A stretch of DNA of 64,000 nucleotides from Palsa-1447 sp964509885 (GTDB taxonomy: Bacteria; Verrucomicrobiota; Verrucomicrobiia; Opitutales; Opitutaceae). This document shows, piece after piece, positions 1-8,703 of the stretch (position 1 is its first letter; each line of letters begins with the position of its first letter). Below the pieces are notes generated by a model, which worked only from the letters and a program-made list of their open reading frames with translations, did no database searches and was not told the origin of the DNA. The position numbers and the translations under genes were made by a program. Where the stretch lies: assembly GCA_964509885.1 (NCBI GenBank), contig CAZDZL010000018.1, positions 1-64,000 of the forward strand. Reading direction: 5' to 3'.

Positions 1-2
1 GC

Positions 3-620
3 ACCGGCACCGGCAACATTGCCATCGGCATCAATGCGGGCTCGAGCTACACCTCAAACGAGAGCAACAGCATCCTGATCGGGGCTGCGGGTGATACAGG
101 AGTAGGTGGCGAAGTTGTCATCGGCGGACCTAGCCAAACACTTGTGTTCATTCCGGGTATAACGGGTTCTACGGATGCGAATGCCCTCGAGGCTGTGATG
201 ATCGACCCATCCACAGGACAACTCGTCGCTAATGTGTCCTCGCAGCGCTACAAGAAGGACATTCAGGACATGGGTTCGCAGAGCGAAGCAATCCTCGCGC
301 TGCGGCCTGTTACCTACCACCTCAAGGCTGACGTCAGCAACAAGACCGCACAGTTCGGCCTCATCGCCGAGGAAGTGGAGAAGATTGATCCCAATCTGGT
401 CGTCCACGACAAGAACGGGCGCATCAACTCCGTCCGCTATGACGCCGTCAATGCCATGCTCCTGCATGAGTTCCAGAAGCAGCACGAGCAGGTCGTGACG
501 CAGGAGAAGACGATCGCCGACCTGAAGAGCCAGGTGGCCACCCTGACGGCCGAGCAGAAGGAGATCGCCGACCTCAAGGCGCAGTTCGAGGCCCTCAGGA
601 AGTCCGTCCAGAACAAGTAA
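3..620 (+). CDS. Surface/tail-fibre-like protein with C-terminal S74 chaperone domain (5' truncated)
   Basis: The reading frame is open from base 3, so the N-terminus lies outside the window. The first ~40 visible residues are Gly/Asn/Ile-rich (NIAIGINAG, NSILIG), like the head repeats of trimeric adhesins and phage-fibre proteins. A Peptidase_S74 intramolecular chaperone follows. Its SSQRYKKDI segment matches the family pattern of a serine followed five residues later by a lysine, the Ser-Lys dyad that cuts the chaperone off after trimerisation. LRPVTY and FGLIAEEVE are also typical. The last ~50 residues are a heptad-rich coiled coil. Trimeric surface adhesin or fibre is inference; it could equally be prophage-derived, but no other phage gene is near. 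The family is fairly sure, the role is not. Confidence 0.8.
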   Translation, partial: TGTGNIAIGINAGSSYTSNESNSILIGAAGDTGVGGEVVIGGPSQTLVFIPGITGSTDANALEAVMIDPSTGQLVANVSSQRYKKDIQDMGSQSEAILALRPVTYHLKADVSNKTAQFGLIAEEVEKIDPNLVVHDKNGRINSVRYDAVNAMLLHEFQKQHEQVVTQEKTIADLKSQVATLTAEQKEIADLKAQFEALRKSVQNK

Positions 621-660
621 AGCCTCCCACGCCGGGCATCATGGGATGCCCCGGATTCAA

Positions 661-697
661 GGCGCCCGTTGTGGTTCACACCGCAACGGGCGCCTTT
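661..697 (+). terminator. Rho-independent terminator after the S74 gene
   Basis: A 15-bp stem (661-675 pairing with 680-694, one G-T wobble) closes on a 4-base loop and is followed by TTT. It lies 40 bases after the stop codon. A second, smaller hairpin (634-640 with 645-651) lies just before it. Confidence 0.8.
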
Positions 698-1142
698 GCG
701 TTGGCACCCGTCGAGATTGCCCCAATGAGATCCGGACGGTGCACGATGAGCTTCGTTGCGAGTAGCTCAGAGCCGCGGCCAACTCAAAGCTCCCCGTTGG
801 GAGTCAGCCTATCCAGGAGATTCGGACCGTCCGGATGTCGCATTTGTGCGATACAGAGGTCCGCCGGGATCTTCTTCTGAGGGCCGCGATAGCCCTATCT
901 TGGGCTCACCGATGGCGCCCCAAAGCCTTGCTTAGGTCGATTCCACCTCTTTGGAGCGCCCTTACCCACCGAGAGTGGGCGGGACCTGCCGTATTGGAGC
1001 CTCAACCCGCTTGAAAAGCCCGCTGCCGGCCACCGTCCAGCCGGCTAAGGCGTCTCAGGCACCCTTCGCAGGGGCCGACGGGCCATTGCCCGACCCGGTC
1101 CGCGACGGATGCCAGGCCCACGATCCCCCGGGGCCCTCCGCC
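698..1142. other. Intergenic region without a recognisable gene
   Basis: About 445 bases between two converging transcription units. Short open frames exist on both strands, but none has a recognisable domain, a convincing start or codon use like the neighbours. I see no tRNA-like cloverleaf or repeat. The part near 1000-1140 is very GC-rich and may belong to the 3' end of the minus-strand transcript. Confidence 0.5.
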
Positions 1143-3224
1143 TCAATGCCCCAGTGCCGCCTCGGCCTTCTTCTTCTGCGCCACGGCAAAGGCCAGGTTG
1201 TTCCTGGCGAGCGCGCTCGAGGGGTCGAGGCTCGTGGCCATGCGGCCGGCCTCGATAGCGTGGTCCCACTCCGACAGGGCATTGTAGGAGGCCATGAGGT
1301 TGTTCCAGGCCTGCGCGTCGCCCGGATTGATCTCCAGGGCCGCCTTGGCCGCGGCCACGGCCTCGGTGTGCTTGCCCGCCAGGTCCAGGCGCATCGACTG
1401 GTTGACGTAGTCCGCCGCGGTGGGCTTCTGCGGCCCGGAGGCAACCAGCGGCGCCTTTGCGGGCGCAGCGGCCACCGTCGAGGCCTTTTCCAGCCATTTC
1501 TTGGCCGTCTCATCCGTGGGAAAGTAGGCCAGGGTCTGCTCGGCCTGGGCCTTCAAGTTCTCGCGGTCCCCGAGCCTGGCGTAGATCTCCATGAGGAGGT
1601 ACCGGGGATCGACGAAGTCGGGCTGCAGGCCCACCGCGAGCTTCAGGTTCACGAGGGCCTGGGCGGTGCGGCCCGTCTTGTCCAGCCACTTGGCGTAGTA
1701 CACCTTCGCCGGCACGTTCTTCGGCTCGAGCGTGATGGCGCGCACGTAGTGCGTCTCGGCCTCGGCGTTCCTGTGGAGGACGCCGTTCACGAGCCCCAGG
1801 TTGATCTCGAGCGTCGGATAGTTGGGGTTGTAGACGAGCGCGCGGGTGAAGTAGTCCAGGGCCACGGTGTAGCGGCCGACGGCCATCTGGCTCAGGCCGT
1901 AGTTCATGAGCCCCCTGCCGTTCGTGGGGCTCTTTTTCGACACGTCGAGCCAGAGCGACTCGTCGTTGCGCCAGACGGCGTTTCGCTGGTGGGCCCCCCA
2001 GGCCGCGGAGGCGAGGATGAGCGCGCAGGCCGAGGCGACGGCCGGGCGGGGCAGGGGGTTGCGGTGGAGCCAGAGGGCGGCGGCCCAGCAGAGCCCCATC
2101 GCGAGGCCCACGAAGGGGAAGTAGAGGCGGTGGTCGTTCTCGAGCTCGCCCACGGCGAAGATCGACGTGGGGAGGCTGGTCACGATGAACCAGACGAGGC
2201 CGTAGGCGATGGGGCGGTTCCGCCGGCTCCTGCGGGCCCAGGCGATCACCCCGCAGGCTGCGAGGATGAAGGCGAAGCCGAGGACGACGTTCACGTCCAG
2301 GAGGCTCGTGTAGGCCCTGCGGTCCGTGTCCGCGCTCAGGTCCAGGGGGAGGAAGAAGCGCCTGACGTAGGTGAGGAGGACGGCCGGCTGGGACATCCGG
2401 AAATTGAAGGGGTCGCCGTAGCCCTCGGCCTTGCCGGCCCCCATCTTGAGGACGAAGACGGCCAGGGCGCCCGTGACGAGGAAGGCCGGCAGGCTGCGGA
2501 CGAGGGCCCTCCAGAAGTTCTCCTCCTCGTAGAGCCAGATCCACGAGAAGAGGAGGAAGGGGAAGACGGCCGCCGGCTGCTTGATGAGGAGTCCGGCGGC
2601 CACCGGCAGGAGGTATAGGCCGTAGCGCCTTAGCCGGGGCGCCGTGATGTAGGCCACGAGGCCCGCGATCACGGCCAGGGTCGAGCAGAGGTCTGCGCGC
2701 TGCCAGATATAGTTGACCGTCTCCGCCATGGCGGGGTGCAGGCCGTAGAGCGCGGTGGCGAAGAGCGCGACCCAGGCATTGCGGGGGTCGGGGAGCGAGG
2801 CGTCGAACACCCTGCGGAATAACACGAACATGAGGACCAGCTGCACCAGGTACCACGTGAAGGACGTGACGTGGAACCAGACGGGGTTCAGGCCGTGCCC
2901 GAGCCAGTAGTCGATGGCGAACGAGGCCATGAGGAGCGGGCGGTACTCCTGCTGGTTGGGGTTGGTGCTGCTGGCGCTGGCGTCCCGGAAGAACTGCACG
3001 GCCTTGTGCAGGTCCTTGATGTAGGGGTTCGCGATGATCGTGTAGGAGTCGTCGAAGTGGAACGAATTATGGAAGTGGTTGGAATACGTGAGGATAACGG
3101 CCCCGAGGACGGCGCAGAGCGCCGCCGCGAGGACGCGCCGGGACGGCGCCCGGGCCGTCGCGGGGGACGCGGCGGCCTCCGGGGCCTGCGCAGGCTCGTC
3201 GGGCGGGAGGGACGGGGAGGTCAT
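1143..3224 (-). CDS. TMTC-like polytopic membrane protein with C-terminal TPR repeats
   Basis: About 693 residues from the ATG at 3224; the frame also opens 29 residues upstream, but that extension is Arg/Pro-rich and looks untranslated. A Pro/Ala-rich N-terminus and a first membrane helix are followed by a periplasmic loop with HFDDSYTI, the acidic motif position of GT-C glycosyltransferases and TMTC proteins. Eight to ten further hydrophobic helices follow, then roughly five TPR units in the last ~270 residues (for example YTVALDYFTRALVYNPNYP). TMTC proteins in animals are O-mannosyltransferases; in bacteria most are uncharacterised. It lies downstream of a membrane protein, a methyltransferase-GT2 fusion and an epimerase on the same strand, so a role in surface glycan or glycoprotein assembly is likely. 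A related protein is at 58191-60208. Confidence 0.7.
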   Translation of the reverse strand: MTSPSLPPDEPAQAPEAAASPATARAPSRRVLAAALCAVLGAVILTYSNHFHNSFHFDDSYTIIANPYIKDLHKAVQFFRDASASSTNPNQQEYRPLLMASFAIDYWLGHGLNPVWFHVTSFTWYLVQLVLMFVLFRRVFDASLPDPRNAWVALFATALYGLHPAMAETVNYIWQRADLCSTLAVIAGLVAYITAPRLRRYGLYLLPVAAGLLIKQPAAVFPFLLFSWIWLYEEENFWRALVRSLPAFLVTGALAVFVLKMGAGKAEGYGDPFNFRMSQPAVLLTYVRRFFLPLDLSADTDRRAYTSLLDVNVVLGFAFILAACGVIAWARRSRRNRPIAYGLVWFIVTSLPTSIFAVGELENDHRLYFPFVGLAMGLCWAAALWLHRNPLPRPAVASACALILASAAWGAHQRNAVWRNDESLWLDVSKKSPTNGRGLMNYGLSQMAVGRYTVALDYFTRALVYNPNYPTLEINLGLVNGVLHRNAEAETHYVRAITLEPKNVPAKVYYAKWLDKTGRTAQALVNLKLAVGLQPDFVDPRYLLMEIYARLGDRENLKAQAEQTLAYFPTDETAKKWLEKASTVAAAPAKAPLVASGPQKPTAADYVNQSMRLDLAGKHTEAVAAAKAALEINPGDAQAWNNLMASYNALSEWDHAIEAGRMATSLDPSSALARNNLAFAVAQKKKAEAALGH

Positions 3225-3358
3225 GAGGGCGTTGGAGACGGGGCCGGGGCGGCGCGCCCGACGAGAGGGGGATTGCCGGAAGGCCCGTGCTCCACCCCTA
3301 ACGTCGGACACGCGCGGCGCGCGGCGTCCTGGCTGGGACGGGATTCGTAGCCGAACCC

Positions 3359-3392
3359 CCCGGGGGTGCCGAGCGCAATTTGCGCCCCCGGG
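3359..3392 (-). terminator. GC-rich hairpin after the 3400-5508 gene
   Basis: An 11-bp stem with one wobble (3359-3369 with 3382-3392) lies immediately after the stop codon of the minus-strand membrane protein gene. There is no clear T tract, so it may be an attenuator or mRNA-stabilising element rather than a full terminator. Confidence 0.45.
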
Positions 3393-3399
3393 AAGCCCT

Positions 3400-5508
3400 T
3401 TAGGCCGCGCGGGGCCGATAGACCCGGAAGGAGGCGATTGCCGCGGCCACGAGTATCGCGGCCCAGGCGGCCAGCGCGGCCCCGTACGAGATCCGGAGCA
3501 CCAGGGGGCCTGGGAAGCGCAGCACGACCGAATGGCCCCCGCCCGGCACCCGGATCGCCGCCAGGCCCGCCTCGGAGCGCGTCACCTCGGCCGGCTGCCC
3601 GTCCACCGTCGCGCGGTAGCCGGGCATGAACATGCGCGGGGTTTCCAGGACCGACTCGGCGTCAGCCCGCACCCGCGCCCGGAAGGGCACCAGCGACGTG
3701 ACCTCGACCGGCTCCCGGCCCGGGTCGATCTCGATCACGCGGTAGGAGCCAAAGCGCCGGAAATCCTCCGGCTTGTCGCCGAGGGCCGCGGGGATGAACC
3801 GCACCGCGACGTCGTCGCCCGCGGGGTCGCTCGTCCAGAGGGCCACGCGGTGGGAGTTCTGGGGGCCGCTGCCGAACGCGAGGGGCTCGCCCGAGGAGGG
3901 CAGGCGGTATTCCCGGAACATGGAGTTGCCCGAGAGCTGGAGGATCCCCGAGAGGTCGCTGCGCTCAAAGTCGAACTCGAGCGCGTAGCGCCTGCCGGGA
4001 TCGAGGTGCACGAGGACGCCGAGCCGCAGCACGCCCGGGTTCGCGTCGACGGTGCCGGCGAGGGGGCCCGAGGCGAGGATCCGCCTGTCGGGGACGGGCA
4101 GCCGCCTGCCCGTCGACGGGGACAGCAGGCGGGCCTGGCCCAGGGGATCGAGGACGCCGTTTGAGAAGTAGGGCGGAAGGTTGCCGAAGAGCCCGTAGGA
4201 GTCGTTCGTCAGGAAGAGGTTCTCCGGGCGTTGGCTGCGGGCGGAAACCTCCGCGGTGGCCGTGCGGTCCCTGGCCGCGCGCATGAACTGGCGCGACTCC
4301 CAGAGGCACCAGGCGCAGGCGGCGGCGAGGATCCAGGAGAGGAGCGGGCGGGCGCGCCGCGCGTCCAGGTGCTCGAAGGCGATCCGGCCCGCCGGGGCGA
4401 GGAGGGCCGCGATGATCAGGTAGAAGCGCTGCATCGGCCAGTAGTACGTGATCCGGACGACCTCCGCGGGCATCGCCGCCCAGAGGAGCGGCGTGATCCC
4501 GGGGATGGGAAGCAGGAGGAGGAGGAGGAGCGCCACGCACGCGAGGAGGACGAGGAGGTCCCGGCGAAGGAGCGTCGCCGAGGCGAAGAGGGAGCAGAGG
4601 AGGACGGCCCAGAGGCCGTAGCCCAGCTGGATGTCGCCCAGCTCCCGCGCGTGCTCGGACAGCGGCAGGATGGCCGCGGGGAACGCGTCCCGCAGGTGCT
4701 CGGTCACGAGCTCCGGGTGGGCGATCGTCTCCAGCACGGTCGAAGGGTGGCCGGGCGTCTGCACCTCGTGGACGGAGACGAAGGGATACTGGGCCAGGAG
4801 GATGAAGAGCCCCGCGCCGAACAGGGCCCGCCTGAGGGCGGGCCAGCCGCGGTCGACCGAGAGGAGGCGCACCGCCTGGGATCCGGCGGCGATGAAGGTG
4901 AACCAGAGCGCGATCGGGGCGTGGGCCCACCACAGGGCGGCGAGGGGCGCCGCCATCCAGAACTGCGACGTCAGGTCGTCCCTGTGGAACGTGCGCCAGA
5001 TGCCGTAGGCCGCCAGCGGGGCGAGCGGCACGGCCATCCAGGTCATGTAGAGGTCCTGCGTGTAGAGGGTCGCCAGGAGGCCGGGACAGCCAAGGTAGAG
5101 GACGGCGAAGCCGACGGCCCACCAGCGCCTGCCCGGGGAGATCCGGCAGAGGGTCAGGTAGCAGGCGAGGATCCCGGCGGCGCCGCAGACGATGACCCCC
5201 AGGTGCTGCAGCGCGAAGAACCCGAGGGAGCGGCCCGTCAGGAGGTCGAGGAGGCCCCCCAGGTGCTGGTAGAGGGGCGCGACCCGCAGCGGGTACACCG
5301 CGCCGTTGAACGCGAATTCCGTCTGGCCCACGAAGACGGGGAAGACGCCGTCCCTAAGCTGCGTGACGGAGTCCGCGAGCATGTTCGCGTACCAGAGCGC
5401 GTCGCCGGCGCCGTAGAGGCGCGCCGTCGCGAAGGGGTGCAGGAGCCACGCCGCCGCCAGCGCGAGGACGCCGAGGCGGGCCAGTTCCTTGGGCAGTTTC
5501 TGCGGCAT
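3400..5508 (-). CDS. Large polytopic membrane protein, YfhO/GT-C-like
   Basis: About 702 residues. The ATG at 5508 lies 8 bases after the upstream stop and begins a short cytosolic stretch followed by a membrane helix. Residues ~1-430 hold around ten hydrophobic helices with an early loop containing GAGDALWY, at the position where GT-C fold enzymes carry an acidic residue. The remaining ~270 residues are a soluble beta-rich domain ending in a final C-terminal helix, the layout of YfhO-type membrane proteins. No catalytic motif is clear. It sits in a same-strand run with a GT2 fusion and an epimerase, so transfer or export of lipid-linked sugars is plausible. The specific function is unknown. 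Confidence 0.55.
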   Translation of the reverse strand: MPQKLPKELARLGVLALAAAWLLHPFATARLYGAGDALWYANMLADSVTQLRDGVFPVFVGQTEFAFNGAVYPLRVAPLYQHLGGLLDLLTGRSLGFFALQHLGVIVCGAAGILACYLTLCRISPGRRWWAVGFAVLYLGCPGLLATLYTQDLYMTWMAVPLAPLAAYGIWRTFHRDDLTSQFWMAAPLAALWWAHAPIALWFTFIAAGSQAVRLLSVDRGWPALRRALFGAGLFILLAQYPFVSVHEVQTPGHPSTVLETIAHPELVTEHLRDAFPAAILPLSEHARELGDIQLGYGLWAVLLCSLFASATLLRRDLLVLLACVALLLLLLLPIPGITPLLWAAMPAEVVRITYYWPMQRFYLIIAALLAPAGRIAFEHLDARRARPLLSWILAAACAWCLWESRQFMRAARDRTATAEVSARSQRPENLFLTNDSYGLFGNLPPYFSNGVLDPLGQARLLSPSTGRRLPVPDRRILASGPLAGTVDANPGVLRLGVLVHLDPGRRYALEFDFERSDLSGILQLSGNSMFREYRLPSSGEPLAFGSGPQNSHRVALWTSDPAGDDVAVRFIPAALGDKPEDFRRFGSYRVIEIDPGREPVEVTSLVPFRARVRADAESVLETPRMFMPGYRATVDGQPAEVTRSEAGLAAIRVPGGGHSVVLRFPGPLVLRISYGAALAAWAAILVAAAIASFRVYRPRAA

Positions 5509-5516
5509 CGCAGGCG

Positions 5517-6938
5517 TCAGACGAACTTCAGCTTCCGGGCGGCGAAGCACACCATCCGCAGGAGCAGCCAGCCGTGCCTCCAGCGGTGGATGTTCGTCGA
5601 GCCGTAGGTGCGGTCCCGGTAGCGGACGGGGACGTCCACGATCTTCATGTTCAGGTGCGCCGCGCCGAACAGGAGGTCGAAGTCCCCGAAGGGGTCGAAG
5701 TCCCCGAAGTAGGCGCGGTTGGCGACGATGCGCTCGTAGTCGGCGCGCCTAAGGACCTTGGTGCCGCAGAGGGTGTCCTTGAGGGGCTGGCCGAGGATCC
5801 AGGTGAAGAGGATCCCGAAGGCCTTGTTGGCGCACATGTTGAGGAAGCGCATTGCGGCCTTCTCCATCGGGTAGACGAGGCGCGAGCCGTTGGCGAACTC
5901 GGCGCGGCCGGAGGCGATCGCCTCGTAGAACTTCGGCAGCTCCTCCGGCGGGACGGTCAGGTCCGCGTCGAGGATCATGAACAGGTCGCCCTCGGCGACC
6001 GCGAAGCCCGCCCGCACGGCGTCGCCCTTGCCGCTGCCGCTCTGGCGCAGGGTCTTGATGCGGCGCCCCGGGTTCTCGCGGGCGACCCGCTCGATCTCCT
6101 CCCAGGTGTTGTCCCGGGAATGCCCCTCGACGAAGATGAGCTCGGTGCCGGCGCCCATGTCCGGCGTCCGCCGCACGGCGGCCTCGATGTTGCCCGCCTC
6201 GTTGCGTGCGGGGACGACGACGGAGACCGTGAGCGGCCCCGTGTGGGAGGAGCGGATGGGGCGCGCCACGCAGAAGACGGTGAGGCAGGACCAGGGCAGG
6301 AGCGGCGAGGTCCAGCGGTTGATGAAGCTCCCGATCCCGAAGCCCGGCACGGGACAGAGGATCCTCGGCTGCACGGTGAGCGGGCTCCAGTCGGCGAGCG
6401 CCATGAGGCCCCTCACGTCCGAGGTGGCGAGCCAGTTGCTCGGCGGCTCGCCCGGCTTCAGGCCGAGGACGCGCGCCAGCGCGAGGAGGGGGCGCCAGAG
6501 GGCCGAGGGGTAGTTGATGATGAGGCGGGTCCCCGGGTGGGAGACCGCGTGGAGGCGCTCGAGGACCTGCTGGACGTCGGCCGCGAGGTTCAGCGTGTCG
6601 GAGATCACGATGCAGTCGAAGCGCTCGGCGAGGTCGAGCGACTCCCCGGCCTGCAGGTGGAACTCGCAGCCGGGGCACCCGGCCCGCGCGGCCTCGAGCT
6701 GCCTCTCGGAGAGGTCGATCCCGACCCGCCTGCGGGCGGTGATCCTTCTGAGGAGTTCGCCGGAGCCGCAGCCGATCTCGAGGACCGAGGCGTCGGGCGG
6801 GATCAGGAGGCCGTAGTAGTGGGCCAGGATCCTCCTGTAGCCGAGCGAGGCCCAGTTGAGCGTCTCGGGCCGCGCGTCGTACCAGGCGCGCACGCCCTCC
6901 AGGTGCTCGGCGTTGATCTCGGAGACGGCGTGCGGCAT
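5517..6938 (-). CDS. Fusion of SAM methyltransferase and family 2 glycosyltransferase
   Basis: 473 residues. The N-terminal ~210 residues are a class I methyltransferase: VLEIGCGSGE is motif I, VGIDLS is the acidic ribose-binding strand, and FDCIVISDTLN is motif IV. From about residue 235 a GT2 domain begins (VSVVVPARNEAGNIE), with the DADLTVP motif that binds the nucleotide-sugar and metal, as in polyprenyl-phosphate mannosyl or glucosyl transferases. It lacks the two C-terminal helices of GtrB types. Gene spacing is 8 bases to the next gene and 11 to the preceding one, so it is probably co-transcribed with them. Likely role: making a lipid-phosphate sugar donor or modifying a glycan; substrate unknown. 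Both halves are clear from motifs. Confidence 0.8.
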   Translation of the reverse strand: MPHAVSEINAEHLEGVRAWYDARPETLNWASLGYRRILAHYYGLLIPPDASVLEIGCGSGELLRRITARRRVGIDLSERQLEAARAGCPGCEFHLQAGESLDLAERFDCIVISDTLNLAADVQQVLERLHAVSHPGTRLIINYPSALWRPLLALARVLGLKPGEPPSNWLATSDVRGLMALADWSPLTVQPRILCPVPGFGIGSFINRWTSPLLPWSCLTVFCVARPIRSSHTGPLTVSVVVPARNEAGNIEAAVRRTPDMGAGTELIFVEGHSRDNTWEEIERVARENPGRRIKTLRQSGSGKGDAVRAGFAVAEGDLFMILDADLTVPPEELPKFYEAIASGRAEFANGSRLVYPMEKAAMRFLNMCANKAFGILFTWILGQPLKDTLCGTKVLRRADYERIVANRAYFGDFDPFGDFDLLFGAAHLNMKIVDVPVRYRDRTYGSTNIHRWRHGWLLLRMVCFAARKLKFV

Positions 6939-6949
6939 CGGTTTCCCCC

Positions 6950-7954
6950 TCAGACCCTGTAGTACTCGCGGTACCAGGCCACGAATTTTTCGACGCCGGA
7001 CTCGAGCGAGGTGGTGGGCAGGTAGCCGGTCTCGCGCTCGAGGTCGGAGGCGTCCGCGAGGATGGCGGGGACCTCGCAGGCCTGAGCGGCCACGAATCTG
7101 CGGACGGCCTTCTTGCCGAGGCTCGCCTCGAGGACCTCGATCAGGCGCAGGACCTCGACCGTGGAATGGTTGCCGATGTTGTGGAGGCGGTAGGGGGCCG
7201 AGCTCGCGGCCGGGTCGGGCCTGGCGCCGCTCCAGCCGGGATCCGGGGCCGCCGGCCGGTCCATGAGGCGGCGCACGCCCTCGACCACGTCGTCCACGTA
7301 GGTGAAGTCCCGGCGCATCCTCCCGTCCCCGAAGATCTCGATCGGCCTGCCGGCGAGGATGTCGCGCGTAAAGGAGAAGAGGGCCATGTCCGGGCGGCCC
7401 CAGGGGCCGTAGACCGTGAACAGCCGCAGGCCCGTCGTCGGGATCCCGAAGAGGTGGCTGTAGCTGTGGGCCATGAGCTCGTTCGCCTTCTTCGTCGCCG
7501 CGTAGAGGCTCACCGGGTGCTCGGTCGACTGGTGCACGGAGAAGGGGAGCGTCGTGTTGAGCCCGTACACGGAGCTCGAGGAGGCGTAGACCAGGTGCCG
7601 CACGGGATGGGCGCGGCAGCCCTCGAGGACGTTGAGGAAGCCGATCACGTTGCTGTCCGCGTAGGCCCGGGGGTGGGAGAGGGAGTGCCGCACGCCCGCC
7701 TGGGCCGCCATGTGGACGACAACGCTCGGCCTCACGCGGTCAAAAAGGGCGCCCGTGGCCGCGGCGTCGGCGAGGTCCAGCTTGTGGAAGGTGAAGCGCT
7801 TCCCGGCCTCGAGGAGGCGCGTGCGGGCCTGCTTCAGGCCCACGTCGTAGTAGTCGTTCAGGTTGTCCAGCCCGTGGACCTCATGGCCCTCCTTAAGCAG
7901 CCTGAGGCACAGGTGAAAGCCGACAAAGCCCGATGCTCCGGTGACGAGGATCAT
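6950..7954 (-). CDS. NAD-dependent nucleotide-sugar epimerase (UDP-glucuronate 4-epimerase-like)
   Basis: 334 residues of the extended short-chain dehydrogenase family. The N-terminal GASGFVG loop binds NAD, LDNLNDYYD follows strand 2, and the catalytic SSSSVYG and YAATKKANE supply Ser/Thr, Tyr and Lys. The RMRRDFTYVDDVVEG segment and the NDYYD stretch are typical of the CapI/LspL group that interconverts UDP-glucuronate and UDP-galacturonate. It is the first gene of a minus-strand cluster with glycosyltransferase-like genes, so it probably supplies an activated sugar for a surface polysaccharide. Family assignment is firm; exact substrate is inferred. Confidence 0.8.
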   Translation of the reverse strand: MILVTGASGFVGFHLCLRLLKEGHEVHGLDNLNDYYDVGLKQARTRLLEAGKRFTFHKLDLADAAATGALFDRVRPSVVVHMAAQAGVRHSLSHPRAYADSNVIGFLNVLEGCRAHPVRHLVYASSSSVYGLNTTLPFSVHQSTEHPVSLYAATKKANELMAHSYSHLFGIPTTGLRLFTVYGPWGRPDMALFSFTRDILAGRPIEIFGDGRMRRDFTYVDDVVEGVRRLMDRPAAPDPGWSGARPDPAASSAPYRLHNIGNHSTVEVLRLIEVLEASLGKKAVRRFVAAQACEVPAILADASDLERETGYLPTTSLESGVEKFVAWYREYYRV

Positions 7955-8023
7955 GTCGTCCGCGGGGCGGGGGGGCGTTGGATTGATTTCCCGGGTATTG
8001 GGTGCATTGCGGCGCGTTGCGAA

Positions 8024-8404
8024 TCAGGCCTTTGGTGCCAGTTTGTCCAGCTCCGCGAAATGGGCGTCGACCGCGTCGATCGACGCTCCGTGGTGCCTCG
8101 CGCACGCGCTGATCAGGATGTCCGATGCCGGCGCGGTGAGGCCGGCGGCCCTGGCCCGCCGCGCGAGCTCGCAGGCCTCGTCCCATACCTCGGCTGTCAT
8201 CCCGAGCTCGGGAAGCGTTTCCTCGAAGTCGCGAATCGCGCGCTTCTCTCTGTCCCCGCGCGCCCCGTTCCAGAGCTCAAGCCTGACCATGGGGACGATG
8301 CGCGCGTCGCCCGCGCGCAAGTGCGCGTAGACGCGCTCCCTCACATCCTCGCGCCCGGCGCTGCGCAACATCTCGATCCAAGAGGACGTGTCGATGACTA
8401 CCAC
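8024..8404 (-). CDS. vapC: VapC-type PIN-domain toxin
   Basis: 126 residues starting at a GTG at 8404 that overlaps the antitoxin gene by 7 bases. The PIN RNase fold is shown by VVIDTSSWIE (first Asp), a conserved Glu in LELWNGA, and APASDILISACARHHG plus DAHF for the C-terminal acidic cluster. VapC toxins cut tRNA or rRNA when freed from their antitoxin. The order antitoxin then toxin, the overlap and the size all fit. One of three PIN toxin-antitoxin pairs in the window. Confidence 0.85.
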   Translation of the reverse strand: MVVIDTSSWIEMLRSAGREDVRERVYAHLRAGDARIVPMVRLELWNGARGDREKRAIRDFEETLPELGMTAEVWDEACELARRARAAGLTAPASDILISACARHHGASIDAVDAHFAELDKLAPKA

Positions 8405-8613
8405 GGCTTTCCTCCCGCCTCGCGCATGCGGCCGAGTTCCTCCTGGGTCATGAATTCCTTGAACGTGCCGCCGTACTTCGTCAGGCGGGCCATGCGCTGG
8501 CGGCGGTTGAAATCGTCGACGGCCTGGACGACGGCCGCCCGCTTTGTGGGAGCCTGGGTGAAAGCCATGAGGTCGCGGAGGGAATCCTCAGGAATATCAA
8601 TCGTGGTTTTCAT
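8398..8613 (-). CDS. vapB: VapB-type ribbon-helix-helix antitoxin
   Basis: 71 residues from ATG 8613. The N-terminal MKTTIDIPEDSL followed by a helix is the ribbon-helix-helix DNA-binding fold; the Arg-rich middle and the C-terminal GGTFKEFMTQEE region would wrap the toxin. A longer frame reaches upstream, but the family start is the MKTTIDI methionine. It lies directly before the PIN toxin and probably autoregulates the pair. The base composition just upstream is clearly lower in GC than the surrounding genes. Confidence 0.8.
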   Translation of the reverse strand: MKTTIDIPEDSLRDLMAFTQAPTKRAAVVQAVDDFNRRQRMARLTKYGGTFKEFMTQEELGRMREAGGKPW

Positions 8614-8620
8614 GCTTCCA

Positions 8621-8648
8621 ATTATCTCCAAAATGGCATCCAAAACAA
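8621..8648 (-). promoter_or_regulatory. Candidate promoter of the vapBC pair, near-leaderless
   Basis: On the minus strand GATAAT (8626-8621) is 16 bases from TTGTTT (8648-8643). The -10 element ends only 7 bases before the ATG at 8613, so transcription would begin at or next to the start codon. The -35 match is weak (3 of 6). Confidence 0.4.
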
Positions 8649-8703
8649 GGTCAAACGGAACCCATTTTCTGGCGAGGCCAAGTCGCTTGGAGTACATTCC
8701 ATA

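Noticed and set aside
641..880. A 79-codon plus-strand frame after the S74 gene
   Set aside because: It runs through the terminator hairpin and has no recognisable sequence.
951..2618. A 555-codon plus-strand frame opposite the first TMTC-like gene
   Set aside because: Antisense of a clear membrane/TPR protein, with no recognisable domain and biased composition.
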